Numbered from the stretch's first letter, positions 53,557-63,452 are shown. The stretch: 64,000 nucleotides of DNA from CAZWSX01 sp964636985 (GCA_964636985.1 CAZWSX010000001.1:642883-706882); one strand, 5' to 3'. Notes: generated by a model from the letters alone, not told the origin. Translations and numbers: made by a program.

Positions 53557-54918
53557 CTACTTGTCGTCGTCCTCGTCGTCGTCGCCGTCGTCCTTCTTGT
53601 CATCATCGTTATCGTCAGAGTCGTCCTCGTCTTTGGCCGCTTCGAGGGTCTCTGTTTCTTCGGCTGTCTCCGTGACAACGTCATCGCCGTCCGTTACGGC
53701 CGGCTGCATCCATTGATACTCTTCGGTCGAGTTGAAGGGAATCGGCAGGATGCCCGCCTTGCGGCAGTCGGAGATGAAAATTGTTTGCCGCCAATGCTTA
53801 TTGGTGGGTTCGACGTCCTTCGTGTGACCGTGCTTGGCGTAGTCGGCGGTGCCCACTTCGACGGCGGCCGCGAAGGTGCGCCATGATGGCGTTTGTTGCC
53901 ACGACTCGTCGATGAACTCGTCGAGCTCGGTTTGGATTTCGGTGTAGTCGGCAGGGTCTCCCCCGATCATTGTGGTTTCCAAGGCGAGCGGGGTCCCTTT
54001 GCGGTGCTTGCGCGGATAGAAGCCGACGTAGCAATGGTCGGGCGTCATCACTAGGAACGTCTCGATGCCGATCTTCCGCATCGCCGAGGCGAACAACACC
54101 GAGCCATCGACACAATTGGCTTGTGAGTTGTTGATCGACTCTTCGATCAATCGCACGTTTTGCGATCCGACCGTTTGCGACCCAATTGCCGTGGTGGTGA
54201 TGCTGCTATATCGCATGTCGCGCTGCGATAGGGCGTGCCAAACGGCATACACCTGACGCAGGACTTCTTGCGGATCGTCGCTTTGGTAGCCCGTGAAAGA
54301 GGTCACGATGCCGGCATCGAGCGACTCGCGGAGCAGCTTATCGACGAACGGATGTTGTTCGTTCACATAGGCGGCGAACGTGAATCCGATATCGACGTAC
54401 TTGTCTCCTTCTTTGAGCGAGTACGGGCAATCGTTGATCGATCGGATCGTGATCGAGACGATCTTCTCTTCCGGCTCTTCGCCGTCGACTTCCACCTTGT
54501 ACGTGAACGTCGTCGGAACCGTTTGATGATTCTTGGCCAGGCGATCGTAGCGATACCGCATCTTGGGCATGACGCGTACCGTCTTGCCTGCCGGCAACGT
54601 TGCGGTTTGGACGCTTGGCTCCAAAAAGGTGGGGCACGAGATCGTGACTTTGACGTTGGTATCCTGGTCCGATGTCAGTTCCACACCGAAGATGCTGTGC
54701 GAGTCGCCGATGGTCTCGATCTCGTCGGCCGATTTGTGTTCCTTGCTCTCGTCCTTCGTCGGACGGACCGCGGCGGTGGCAACCACGAACGAGGGGAACA
54801 GTTGGCTATCCCAACCGGCGATCGGCGTGAACTCAGCCTTCGCGGTAGTCGTCGAGAAGCAAACCGTCCAACCAAGGATCAAGGCCGAGAGGTTCCTGCA
54901 GATGTGGCATGCATTCAT
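53557..54918 (-). CDS. exported transglutaminase-like protein with acidic C-terminal tail
   Basis: This 453-aa protein has a signal peptide (ICRNLSALILGWTVCFSTTTAKA), a beta-rich middle, and a transglutaminase-like core in which NCVDGSVLFASAMRKIGIET holds a possible catalytic Cys and VMTPDHCYVGFYPRK a possible His. An Asp/Glu-rich tail follows (KDEDDSDDNDDDKKDDG..., about the last 30 residues). The start MNACHICRN is preferred over the frame 50 residues upstream. Transglutaminase-fold proteases and peptide-crosslinking enzymes share these motifs, so the activity is unproven. It is divergent from the giant membrane protein gene. Confidence 0.72.
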   Translation of the reverse strand: MNACHICRNLSALILGWTVCFSTTTAKAEFTPIAGWDSQLFPSFVVATAAVRPTKDESKEHKSADEIETIGDSHSIFGVELTSDQDTNVKVTISCPTFLEPSVQTATLPAGKTVRVMPKMRYRYDRLAKNHQTVPTTFTYKVEVDGEEPEEKIVSITIRSINDCPYSLKEGDKYVDIGFTFAAYVNEQHPFVDKLLRESLDAGIVTSFTGYQSDDPQEVLRQVYAVWHALSQRDMRYSSITTTAIGSQTVGSQNVRLIEESINNSQANCVDGSVLFASAMRKIGIETFLVMTPDHCYVGFYPRKHRKGTPLALETTMIGGDPADYTEIQTELDEFIDESWQQTPSWRTFAAAVEVGTADYAKHGHTKDVEPTNKHWRQTIFISDCRKAGILPIPFNSTEEYQWMQPAVTDGDDVVTETAEETETLEAAKDEDDSDDNDDDKKDDGDDDEDDDK

Positions 54919-55138
54919 ACACAAAACCCGTGCGTTGAGGAAAGCGGAAACGTGATCGGTAGGGCCGCGAGGGCGGCGCGCAACGTGTCTGAACCTTAGG
55001 TCGCGGATGATGGCGAGGCGGAACCGGCAACAAGAAATAGGGGTAAGCGCACCGCGAAAAAACGTCACAATCGGACGTAATCAGGGCGGGTATTTCGCGA
55101 GAAACCGGCTAAGGTGATCGTGTTGGGGTTCGGAGGGT

Positions 55139-55154
55139 TGGCACAGTTTGTGCC
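55139..55154 (+). promoter_or_regulatory. sigma54-like -24/-12 promoter match upstream of the giant membrane protein gene
   Basis: TGGCACAGTTTGTGCC matches the consensus TGGCACRNNNNTTGCW at 14 of 16 positions, counting the four N as free; it differs at position 12 (G for T) and 16 (C for W). The essential GG and GC are correctly spaced. It lies 71 bp before the ATG at 55226. The sequence is also a perfect palindrome GGCACA/TGTGCC, so it may instead be a protein-binding site or coincidence. Confidence 0.45.
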
Positions 55155-55225
55155 TTGGTCAGTCGGCGCAGGGTAAAGATTGTCTTCGCTTCCGCTGGTG
55201 GGCACACAACGCCAAGGGCGTGATC

Positions 55226-58200
55226 ATGGAACTCCTGTGCATTCTGGTCGTCTTTTTGATTCTGGGGTTCGCCGTCTACGGCGTGGTTTGCGTGTTTACT
55301 GGGGCAAAGGGCCCGACGCCCACGGTGGCGGCCAAGCGTTGTCTTCGATGCAACGCCCGCTATGCCGGAACGCGCTGCCGTACATGTAATGCCTATTGGC
55401 CTGATTTGCCCGTACATTCTTCGCCAGGGCTGCGTGAGATTGCTAACCACGCCCAGCATCTTTTCGAAAAAGGTGAACTTAGTCCGCAAGCCTTTCAGAA
55501 AGTGATGACGGGCCTGTTCCAGGCCGCGAACGTCACATTCGACCCATCGAAAGCGCCCCAACCTGAAAAGGCGCCGTCGCTTGCCGAAGCCCGGGGAACG
55601 GCGCGTCTCGTCGAGGCCGAGGAAGTCATCCAATTCGTCGAGAGCGACAAGCCCATAGTCGCTCCCGCGCAACAACCGGCAGCGGTCCCCACAGAGGCCG
55701 ACCTGGCCGTTCGCCGCCAGCGGGCGATGCAGAACATCGCAGAGCGTCATGTGCAACGCGATGCTCCGGACTTGGCGCCGGTTGCAGCGGCAATGGTCGA
55801 ACCCGCACCCCCTGCCCGGCCTTGGAGTGAGGTGCTGGCGACGTTCATGGAAGAAGGGAACATTCGCTGGGGCGAGCTCATTGGCGGTTTGTTGATTGTG
55901 GGTTGTTCGCTGGCGCTGGTGATCACGTTTTGGGCAGATATCGCTGCGAATCACCTTCTGAGGTTCCTGACATTTAACGGTGTTACCACAGCGCTCTTTG
56001 GTATTGGTCTATACACCGCCAAAAAGTGGAAATTGAAAGCGACGAGTGAAGGGGTGCTTACCATCGCGTCGCTGCTCGTGCCACTCAATATGGTCGCGAT
56101 GGCGGCGGTCCAACAAGGAATTGCGTGGGATGCCGGAGTGATTGGGGGCGAGATCGTCTCGATTGCCTTGTTAGGGACGCTCACCTACCTGGCGACGGAG
56201 TTCATCGCGCGCCAGGCTCGCTGGTCGATGACGGCCGGTGTTCTTATCCCATCGATCCTGACCCTGGTTGCGCGTCGCGCCGATGCCTACGGTGGAACCA
56301 TCGCAGTCGACGTGATAACGGCTCTGGCGATGGTTGCGGCGGGGCTGGCCGCGCTCTTTCCACAATTTGATTTGCGGGCATCGACACAAGAGCGGGCCTC
56401 GATCGGCGAAACGCTACGCCGTTTAGGCGCTCCCCTGTTCGCCGCGGCGTTGGTGGCTGGATTCATCGCATGGAAAGCGGACGGCGCTCTGGCGGCGGCG
56501 CATCGGCTTTCGCCACTTGTGGCACTAGCGGCGCTTCCCATCGGCATTGTCGGCATGCGAATCGCCGCGGCAAGCATGCCGAAAGAACAGAGCGACGCAG
56601 ACGATGCCAGGGGCCGCGACTACATCATCGGGCTCTCGCTCGCGATTGGTGGCGTGGTGCTGCTTGCCGTGGGCATTGTCCTGGCGTGGCCTTCGCCGGC
56701 GCGTTTGCTGATCGCGATGACGCTGGGCTTCGCCGCTTTCATTGTCGTGGCATGGCGGCGAAATGTGCCTGCGGCCACGCTTGGTGCCATGGTGCTCGGA
56801 GCCGGCATTTGGGCTCTCGGATGGCATTTGATAGCGGGCCACATTCCGTGGAACGAAAATGCGGGCGGAGCCATTCTGGACGCTGTCGTACGAAGCGACT
56901 TTGGATTCAGCTGGATTCCGCTGGTTGGCGCGCTGGTCGTCGGCTCGTTGCTCCTCCGATCCGAAAAATGGGCCGAGCATGGCATCATGTTGCGCTTCGG
57001 CGTGATTGGCTTGGGCGGGCTCAGCATCGCGCAGATCGCGGTTCACACGGTGGGCCAGCCGGGCAATCTGATGTTCGCGGCGTACGCGGGAATGATGTAT
57101 ACGGGGCTTGCTGCGATTCTATCGTGGCAAGCGAAAAGTCGCGGTTGGTTCCACACCTTCCAAGTGTTGTCGACGATTGCGGTCACGGTCGGCAGCGTAG
57201 GGATGGTGGAAGAGTCGACCTGGTTCAAATCGCTCGAACATCCGTGGCGCGACCCCGGAACGTGGACTCTCCTCGCGGCCAGTTGGGCCGGGCTCGCGCT
57301 CGTTTGGTCGAGTGCTGAATGGTGGTCTGCCTGGTTGTACTCGCGAAGTCCTGAAGGTGAGGCGTTCGAGGCAAGGCACCCCTTCGCATCTTGGATTCTC
57401 GATACCGAACCACCGTTGGGTGGCCTTCTCTTGGCGGCCGTGCTGCTGATGGTGCTGCCGCTATCCATCTTCACCGCGGCGCCACCGCTATTGGCCGAGT
57501 GGTCGCCTGCGACGGTGTCCAGTGCGACCGAAGCTTCGCCGTTCGGCAGCGTAGTACATCGGCACGTGCGAACATTTGCCGTGTGGCTGGCACTCGGTTT
57601 TAGCGCGGTGACCCTCGTCTTCCGTTCGATGGCAGCGAGTGGCGCGGGGGCCAGGTGGTCGGAGACGCATTGGCGAGTGCTGCGCATCGCCATGGCGAGT
57701 ATCACCGTTGCGGCTGCCGCGATGGTGTTTGCCGGTTCGTTTGAACACCTTCGGATCACGGGGGTGATTCTCGGCTGGATTGCTGCCGCAGCCATCGCCG
57801 CTGCGGCGACCGTCGAATCCTGGCGAGTTTGGCGCTGGAGAGGCGCCAATCCCGCTGGTCGAGCGTTGCGTCCGCACTCCCGGACGCTCGGGTTGGCTGT
57901 GGGGGGCATCTTGCCTTGGTTTGTTAGTGGATCGATGGCTTCGGTCGCCGCCATGGGACGCTCCCAGTGGTGGGACTTGTTCGGCAGCGATCTGTCGATT
58001 CCATGGCTGGTGGTCTTGGGATCGATCCTCCTCGCGCTTATTACCATGGCTGCGTTGAGGGCGTCGCGCAATTTCTTCGGACCGGCGTTCGACGCTCTCA
58101 TGCGAGCAGGGCAACTGTTCGTCGTTGTGACGATGGGAAGTGCCATCATTGCATTGGCGGTCGACGGCATGCACGTGAGGCCGCTGGCCGGGCCGTTTGG

Positions 58201-61198
58201 GGAAAGCGCGCTGTCGAACGTTTCGCCGCTGGTGGTTTACGGAGGCCCCGTTTTCGTCGTCCTCTTCTCGCTGGTTGTGCTGGCCACCATCACCAGAAAT
58301 GCGATGGCCAGTGTTTGCGCTTCGGTGACGGTTCACCTGGCGTTTAGCATCGTCTTCTTTGCGCTTCGCCGTTTTCCGCCGGCTCAACTCCCGTTGCCGG
58401 TTGTCGCTGACTGGTTGTATCTGCAGATTGCTGTTGCGACGTTTATCTCGCTGATCTGGATGGGCATCCGGTGGCTGCGCGATCGGAAGGTGGAGTTCGA
58501 TACGGCGCTCGGCGGCCAGGTTTTGTTGTCGCAGCTGTTCGCAGTGCGGGCGCTTCTGCCCGCGTGGTATGCGATCGTTATCAGTCCCGATATCGCCGCG
58601 CTCCTGGCGCCGTTGATGGCAAAGCCGCTCGCGGCCGCGGCCTTGCTGTCGGCGGCGGCCATGATTGTGATTGCCTACCGCCAAGGATTGGTTCCGGGTA
58701 CCAAACGCTCGCTCTTCGTTTTTGTGATGGTCGTGGCCGTGCTGGGGGGATGTCTCTTTGAGCATTTTACCGGACAAGCGGGGAGCGCCTTCCATGTGCT
58801 GCTGATCGTGCAGTGCGCTATTGCATTCGCGATCTTTGCGGGGGGACTTGTGCTCGATTGGAGACTCTTGCCGATTCCCGAAGCGTGGCTCCACAGCTGG
58901 GCACCGCGATGGAGCCAACTAGTCGACGCAGGGGGCAGCGATCCGATGGCTTACTGGGAATGGCGAAGGTGGCTCAGCAACGTTGTTGGCATGGCCGGCC
59001 TAGTTGCCCTGGTTCCCACCGTCCGCGCCTTTTGGGTGGGTATCGACGGCCACTACTGGTTTGCCGGAGGCGGCCTGGCCCTCGGCGCATTGGCATACCT
59101 TGTCGGCGGTTGGTCGCGCGCACGCCAAATGCATTACGCCGCAGCGGCCTTGTTGCTCGCGGCAATCTGCCCGTTTGTTTACGTCGAAAGGCTCACGCGC
59201 TCTACAATCGATCCCCCGATCTACTCTTGGTTGTCGTCCATTGTGACCAGTGGCGTGGTTGCAACGTTGGTGGCCCTCGGCAGTCGCTTTGCCTTCGGCC
59301 AGATGCGCGCTGGCGAGGAAAGATCGCGGATCGCAAACGCCGCGCGGCCGCTTGTGTGGTATGCCCTTCTGATGTTTGTCTTGTTCACTTCGCTGGCATT
59401 CCTGGCTCGTTGTTTCAACGATCTTGGAGACTGGGGCGGATTGAGCAACTGGTTTCGTGCGGCGGCTATTGGCTCCTTGGTTGGCACGTTCGCCTTGTTG
59501 TGGGACGACGAAGCCCGCGAGAGTCTGCCGCTTGCGTACGTTAGCGGATTGACGCTGGCGATTTGGAGCCTTGTGGAAGCCGCACCGGCCATCGGGCGAG
59601 GTCTCAGTGACATCGGAACGTGGATGCCGCTCTTTGCCGTGGCGACAGTTGGTGCTTACTCGGTGCTGGTTAGCTACCTGTCGAGTCGTCGCTACGGATT
59701 GCGGGCCATTGCCGATGCGATTGGGATTCCAGAATCGCGCGGAGGCGTCGAAGGGCACTTCGGCTGGCTTAGCGTGACGCAAGTCCTGATGTCGCTGGTC
59801 GTCGCTTTCGCTGCCCTCTTGATGTCGATCACCTACGGTGATTGGGAACTGCGTGGGATCGCCGCCAAGCCGATCTTGGGACAAGCGATTGCGCTTGCCG
59901 TTTTGGCCCGCGGCGAACGACGCTCGTGGCTGCAAAGCGGCTCGCTGATCTTGGTGACGCTCTACTTTGTCGCCTTGAGTTGGACGCCGCTGGCTCCGCT
60001 GCCGGGCGGATTTTGGGTCGATCATGTCGTGGCTGCAGGCGGCGTGTTGGCGATCGCCGCCGCGGTGTGTGGCTTTGGGCTGATCAAGTTTTTGCCTTCG
60101 GGCAACCAATGGCTGGAGGCTGCCCAGCGACTCATCCCCTGGTACGCCGGTTTGGCGACCGTGGCGATTGTGGTGGTGTGGGGCTATGAGACGGCCATGT
60201 TCGCCAGCGGTATCGATCCAAAGGTGGGGCCGCTCTCGATTGCCGTCGTCGCCGCCACGTTAGGAGGTGTAGTACTCGCGACGCTGGGCGCCGCGCTGTT
60301 GCCGGGACGAGATCCTTTCGCGCTCTCGGAGCGCGGGAAACAAGTCTATGTGTATGCGGCGGAGATCGCGGCCGTGTTGTTGGTGGTCCACTTGCGAATC
60401 ACCATGCCGGAGATCTTTGCGGGAATCTGGAAGCAGTACTGGCCGATGATCTGCATCGGCATCGGCTTCGCCGGCGCGGGATTGAGCGAGTGGTTCGAGC
60501 GGTCGGGCCGCAAAGTGCTGAGCGATCCGCTCCGGAATACTGGGATCTTCGCTCCGATCTTGCCGGCGATTGGATACAACCTGGCGCCGACGGGGCTCGA
60601 CTATTCGCTCGTTCTGCTCTCGACGTCGCTCGTTTATGGCGGCCTGGCGATGGCTCGTCGTTCGTTCCCGCTGGCCTTGCTGAGCGCGCTCGCGTTGAAC
60701 GGCAGCTTTTGGTCGCTCTTGCATCGCACGGAGACGCTGCAATTCTTCGATCACCCACAGTTGTGGTTGATCCCCCCTGCCCTGTGCGTGCTGGCTGCCG
60801 CGCAGTGGAGCCGCGACAAGCTCACGCATCAGCAGCTCACGGCCATTCGCTACGCCGCGGCGCTCGTTTTGTACGCGTCGTCGACGGCGGATATCGTTTT
60901 GCACGGGATGGGTGGCGACATCCAGTTCCCGATTATTTTGGGGGCGTTGGCCATCGCGGGGGCGATGGTTGGCATCTTGTTGCGAGTACGATCGTTCCTC
61001 TATCTCGGGACAGCGTTCCTGGCCGTGGCGATAGTCGCCGTGATCAAACACGCGGCCGTCGACAAGCACCAAACGTGGATCCTGTGGGTCGTCGGCATCA
61101 TCACGGGTGTTGCGATCATCACGGTGTTTGGGCTATTCGAGAAAAAGCGGGACGAAATCTTAAATACGATCGATCGGCTCAAGGGATGGGAGGCGTAA
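55226..61198 (+). CDS. giant polytopic membrane protein (~1990 aa) with N-terminal zinc ribbon
   Basis: This is a very large membrane protein. Residues 4-26 form the first helix, followed by a CLRCNARYAGTRCRTC zinc-ribbon-like motif (about residues 38-53) and a SHOCT-like short helical segment (LREIANHAQHLFEKGELSPQAF, about residues 68-89). After a polar linker to about 210, nearly all of the remaining ~1780 residues are closely spaced hydrophobic helices (several dozen). It somewhat recalls the DUF2157/SCO7613-like multi-helix proteins with an N-terminal CxxC ribbon, but I cannot place it securely. There is no enzyme motif. It could be a transporter, a polymer exporter or a scaffold. The start at 55226 is preferred over the 26-residue-longer frame. 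nagA is convergent 6 bp downstream. Confidence 0.82.
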   Translation: MELLCILVVFLILGFAVYGVVCVFTGAKGPTPTVAAKRCLRCNARYAGTRCRTCNAYWPDLPVHSSPGLREIANHAQHLFEKGELSPQAFQKVMTGLFQAANVTFDPSKAPQPEKAPSLAEARGTARLVEAEEVIQFVESDKPIVAPAQQPAAVPTEADLAVRRQRAMQNIAERHVQRDAPDLAPVAAAMVEPAPPARPWSEVLATFMEEGNIRWGELIGGLLIVGCSLALVITFWADIAANHLLRFLTFNGVTTALFGIGLYTAKKWKLKATSEGVLTIASLLVPLNMVAMAAVQQGIAWDAGVIGGEIVSIALLGTLTYLATEFIARQARWSMTAGVLIPSILTLVARRADAYGGTIAVDVITALAMVAAGLAALFPQFDLRASTQERASIGETLRRLGAPLFAAALVAGFIAWKADGALAAAHRLSPLVALAALPIGIVGMRIAAASMPKEQSDADDARGRDYIIGLSLAIGGVVLLAVGIVLAWPSPARLLIAMTLGFAAFIVVAWRRNVPAATLGAMVLGAGIWALGWHLIAGHIPWNENAGGAILDAVVRSDFGFSWIPLVGALVVGSLLLRSEKWAEHGIMLRFGVIGLGGLSIAQIAVHTVGQPGNLMFAAYAGMMYTGLAAILSWQAKSRGWFHTFQVLSTIAVTVGSVGMVEESTWFKSLEHPWRDPGTWTLLAASWAGLALVWSSAEWWSAWLYSRSPEGEAFEARHPFASWILDTEPPLGGLLLAAVLLMVLPLSIFTAAPPLLAEWSPATVSSATEASPFGSVVHRHVRTFAVWLALGFSAVTLVFRSMAASGAGARWSETHWRVLRIAMASITVAAAAMVFAGSFEHLRITGVILGWIAAAAIAAAATVESWRVWRWRGANPAGRALRPHSRTLGLAVGGILPWFVSGSMASVAAMGRSQWWDLFGSDLSIPWLVVLGSILLALITMAALRASRNFFGPAFDALMRAGQLFVVVTMGSAIIALAVDGMHVRPLAGPFGESALSNVSPLVVYGGPVFVVLFSLVVLATITRNAMASVCASVTVHLAFSIVFFALRRFPPAQLPLPVVADWLYLQIAVATFISLIWMGIRWLRDRKVEFDTALGGQVLLSQLFAVRALLPAWYAIVISPDIAALLAPLMAKPLAAAALLSAAAMIVIAYRQGLVPGTKRSLFVFVMVVAVLGGCLFEHFTGQAGSAFHVLLIVQCAIAFAIFAGGLVLDWRLLPIPEAWLHSWAPRWSQLVDAGGSDPMAYWEWRRWLSNVVGMAGLVALVPTVRAFWVGIDGHYWFAGGGLALGALAYLVGGWSRARQMHYAAAALLLAAICPFVYVERLTRSTIDPPIYSWLSSIVTSGVVATLVALGSRFAFGQMRAGEERSRIANAARPLVWYALLMFVLFTSLAFLARCFNDLGDWGGLSNWFRAAAIGSLVGTFALLWDDEARESLPLAYVSGLTLAIWSLVEAAPAIGRGLSDIGTWMPLFAVATVGAYSVLVSYLSSRRYGLRAIADAIGIPESRGGVEGHFGWLSVTQVLMSLVVAFAALLMSITYGDWELRGIAAKPILGQAIALAVLARGERRSWLQSGSLILVTLYFVALSWTPLAPLPGGFWVDHVVAAGGVLAIAAAVCGFGLIKFLPSGNQWLEAAQRLIPWYAGLATVAIVVVWGYETAMFASGIDPKVGPLSIAVVAATLGGVVLATLGAALLPGRDPFALSERGKQVYVYAAEIAAVLLVVHLRITMPEIFAGIWKQYWPMICIGIGFAGAGLSEWFERSGRKVLSDPLRNTGIFAPILPAIGYNLAPTGLDYSLVLLSTSLVYGGLAMARRSFPLALLSALALNGSFWSLLHRTETLQFFDHPQLWLIPPALCVLAAAQWSRDKLTHQQLTAIRYAAALVLYASSTADIVLHGMGGDIQFPIILGALAIAGAMVGILLRVRSFLYLGTAFLAVAIVAVIKHAAVDKHQTWILWVVGIITGVAIITVFGLFEKKRDEILNTIDRLKGWEA

Positions 61199-61204
61199 GC
61201 GTGA

Positions 61205-62401
61205 CTAGCGCGAGAGGTTCAGCTCTCGCCCGTCGATAAAGGATCGCTGGACTTGAATATCGCGGTCCAGCACGATGATATCGGCGCGTTTGCGGCGTTC
61301 CAGGCTTCCCGCTTCGCGATCCCAGCCAACGATCCGCGCCGGCGTGAGCGACGCCATGCGGATCACTTCCCACAACGGGCGGCCTGTCATTCGCCAAAAA
61401 GTGCGAACGGCATCGTCCATCCCGATCACGCTCGAGGCAAGAGCCTTGCCATCGGGCGTCATACCGACATTGTCGCGCTTGATCAGCCGCTCGCCGCCGT
61501 CGAGCGGGCCGATCAGATATTCGCCGTCGGGCATATCGAGCGCGCGGCTGGTATCGGTGACCAGCGCCAGGCGATCGTGGCCTTTGATCTTGAGTGCGAG
61601 GTTGAGCAGGCTGGTATCAAGATGCTTTCCGTCGGAGATGACTTCGGTGGTCAACTCGTCGTAATAGAGGGTCGCTTCCAGAACACCGCCTTGCATTGGG
61701 TACATTTGGAGGTTGCGAAGCTTGCTCTTGTCCGACATGGCGCAGAACAAGTGGTCGACGTGCCGCGCGCCCCAGCCGACGGCTTGCGTCATCTGGTCGA
61801 ACGTAGCCCAACTATGTCCCACGTTGAGCCGGACGCCTTTTTTGTTGCACGCGCGGGCAAACGCCTCGGCACCTTCGATCTCAGGAGCGACGGTGGCCGT
61901 GGCGATGTCGTCGGCGAATTCGAGATAGGCGTTGAATTCCTTCTCGATCGCCGCGCGGATGGGGCCGCCTGGATGGGCGCCACGGGCTTCGTACCGGAAG
62001 TAAGGACCGTAGAAGTGGGCCCCCAAGACCCGCGAACCGTTCGGTTCCCGTTGCTTACGGAAGGCTCGCGTTTGTTCGAGCGTCGCGAGAATCTGCTCGT
62101 GCTTGGCGACCGTGGTGGTGCAGGCCATGCCAGTGGTGCCGTGCCGCGCGTGGCACTTGAGAGCCAGTCGGAAGGCCTCGGCCGTGCCATCCATGAAGTC
62201 GGCACCTGAGCCACCGTGCACGTGCAAATCGACGAAGCCGGGCGAGATAAACCCATCGCCGGCGTCGACAACGGCACTGCCCTCAGGGATCGCAGCCCCT
62301 TCGTCGAGGATGTCGACGATCCGCTCGCCGTGAACGAGCAGCGTGCCACGACGGACTTCCGTCGGGAGGACCAAAGAACCGCGAAGCGCGAGCCATTGCA
62401 T
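61205..62401 (-). CDS. nagA: N-acetylglucosamine-6-phosphate deacetylase-like amidohydrolase
   Basis: NagA removes the acetyl group from GlcNAc-6-phosphate during amino sugar and cell-wall recycling. The 398-aa protein has the HxH strand VDLHVHGGSGADFMDG (about residues 57-72), RGAHPG, VGHSWA, a VDHLFCAM segment and the catalytic-Asp motif LVTDTS. The length is normal. At residue 131, within GAHFYGPYF, the metal-binding Glu of canonical LEGPF is replaced by Tyr (codon at 62009-62011). It may therefore be a related amidohydrolase with different chemistry. It is convergent with the giant membrane protein gene and adjacent to a GGDEF protein gene. Confidence 0.8.
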   Translation of the reverse strand: MQWLALRGSLVLPTEVRRGTLLVHGERIVDILDEGAAIPEGSAVVDAGDGFISPGFVDLHVHGGSGADFMDGTAEAFRLALKCHARHGTTGMACTTTVAKHEQILATLEQTRAFRKQREPNGSRVLGAHFYGPYFRYEARGAHPGGPIRAAIEKEFNAYLEFADDIATATVAPEIEGAEAFARACNKKGVRLNVGHSWATFDQMTQAVGWGARHVDHLFCAMSDKSKLRNLQMYPMQGGVLEATLYYDELTTEVISDGKHLDTSLLNLALKIKGHDRLALVTDTSRALDMPDGEYLIGPLDGGERLIKRDNVGMTPDGKALASSVIGMDDAVRTFWRMTGRPLWEVIRMASLTPARIVGWDREAGSLERRKRADIIVLDRDIQVQRSFIDGRELNLSR

Positions 62402-62456
62402 GAAGGGGAACTCCTGTGCGAGGTGGGAGTTCCCAGGTTACCCGTTTCGCTTGCGA

Positions 62457-63452
62457 TCAGCGAGAGGCAGCCGCGGCGACGGATCGTTCCAGGCCGAGCG
62501 CGGGGATGTTTCGCAGATTCAGCGTCCCCGCAAAGGGGCCAGCCTCTTCGCCGGTCACGCAGCGGGTGTTCACTCCGTCGTGTTCGAAAACCCGATCGCG
62601 TCCGGCTGCTTTCGAGGCGTACATGGCGGCATCGGCGCGGTTGAGCATGGCGCGGGCACTGTCGCGAGCGATGACCATGGTCACTCCGCCGCTGACGGTG
62701 ATCTTGAGCTTCTCCGCGATCTTTTTGCGGATGCGTTCGCCGCAACGTGTGGCTCCAACCAGGTCGGTGCCTGGCAGGACGACTACGAACTCGGCGCCCT
62801 CGAAGCGGGCGACGATATCGGTGCTGCGAACGCAGGAACTCAGGGTCTCGGCCATGAGTTGCAGCAATTCGTCGCCGTTTTGCCGCCCGAGTTCGTCGTT
62901 GATGTCCTTGAAGTGATCGATGTCGAACACGGCTATCGAGAAGATCGAACCGAAGCGTTTGTGCATTCCCAGCATCGTCTCGAGTGTTTCGTCGAGGCAC
63001 TTGCGATTGCCGATTTTGGTGACGACGTCGGTCCGGAGCTTGCTGAAGTGCTCCAGCTGACTCGATTGGCGGCGGATCGCGTCGTAGGCGATGGCGATTT
63101 GCGAGGCGAACGAACGCGTCGGTTGCAGCAACTCGTTGGCTTCGTCGGCGAGCCGCTTCCAATCGAACTCTTCGCCGCGGGTGGCTAACTCGTCCATGCG
63201 ATCGCGAAAGGCGACGACGTCGGAGTGGTGGTCGGCCAGGTTCTTTCGCACCTCGCCCGCGATGCGTTCCAGTTCGAGAACCACTTGTTGGGCCTGGTTG
63301 AGTTCGTTGAGCGAAGGAACATCGCTGGCGGTCGTGGACTTTCGGCCCCATTTACCAACGGCGTACCCGATCAGTGCGACCAGCGCGACCCCCACGGCCG
63401 TTGGGATGCCGAATGCCAAAACATTGGCGACGAGGTTCAATAACCACACCAT
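62457..63452 (-). CDS. membrane GGDEF-domain protein with degenerate active site
   Basis: This is a 331-aa inner-membrane protein with an N-terminal helix (VANVLAFGIPTAVGVALVALIGYAVG, about residues 8-33), a coiled/helical linker (about 45-150) and a C-terminal GGDEF-type domain (about 165-320). The GG(D/E)EF signature reads EGAEF (62787-62801), so the metal-binding acidic residue is replaced by Ala and the first Gly by Glu. The inhibitory-site RxxD is present as RSTD five residues before (62817-62828). It may therefore sense rather than make cyclic di-GMP. Start 63452 is preferred over 63563. A 50-aa membrane peptide gene lies 40 bp upstream on the same strand. Confidence 0.82.
   Translation of the reverse strand: MVWLLNLVANVLAFGIPTAVGVALVALIGYAVGKWGRKSTTASDVPSLNELNQAQQVVLELERIAGEVRKNLADHHSDVVAFRDRMDELATRGEEFDWKRLADEANELLQPTRSFASQIAIAYDAIRRQSSQLEHFSKLRTDVVTKIGNRKCLDETLETMLGMHKRFGSIFSIAVFDIDHFKDINDELGRQNGDELLQLMAETLSSCVRSTDIVARFEGAEFVVVLPGTDLVGATRCGERIRKKIAEKLKITVSGGVTMVIARDSARAMLNRADAAMYASKAAGRDRVFEHDGVNTRCVTGEEAGPFAGTLNLRNIPALGLERSVAAAASR

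Noticed and set aside
57488..58918. Long minus-strand open frame (476 aa) opposite the giant membrane protein
   Set aside because: It is extremely Arg/Gln/His-rich and hydrophilic, the pattern expected from reading a hydrophobic, GC-rich gene backwards.
61789..63351. Minus-strand open frame of 520 aa overlapping nagA and the GGDEF gene
   Set aside because: It shares sequence with two real genes in another frame and has an Arg-rich composition with no domain.
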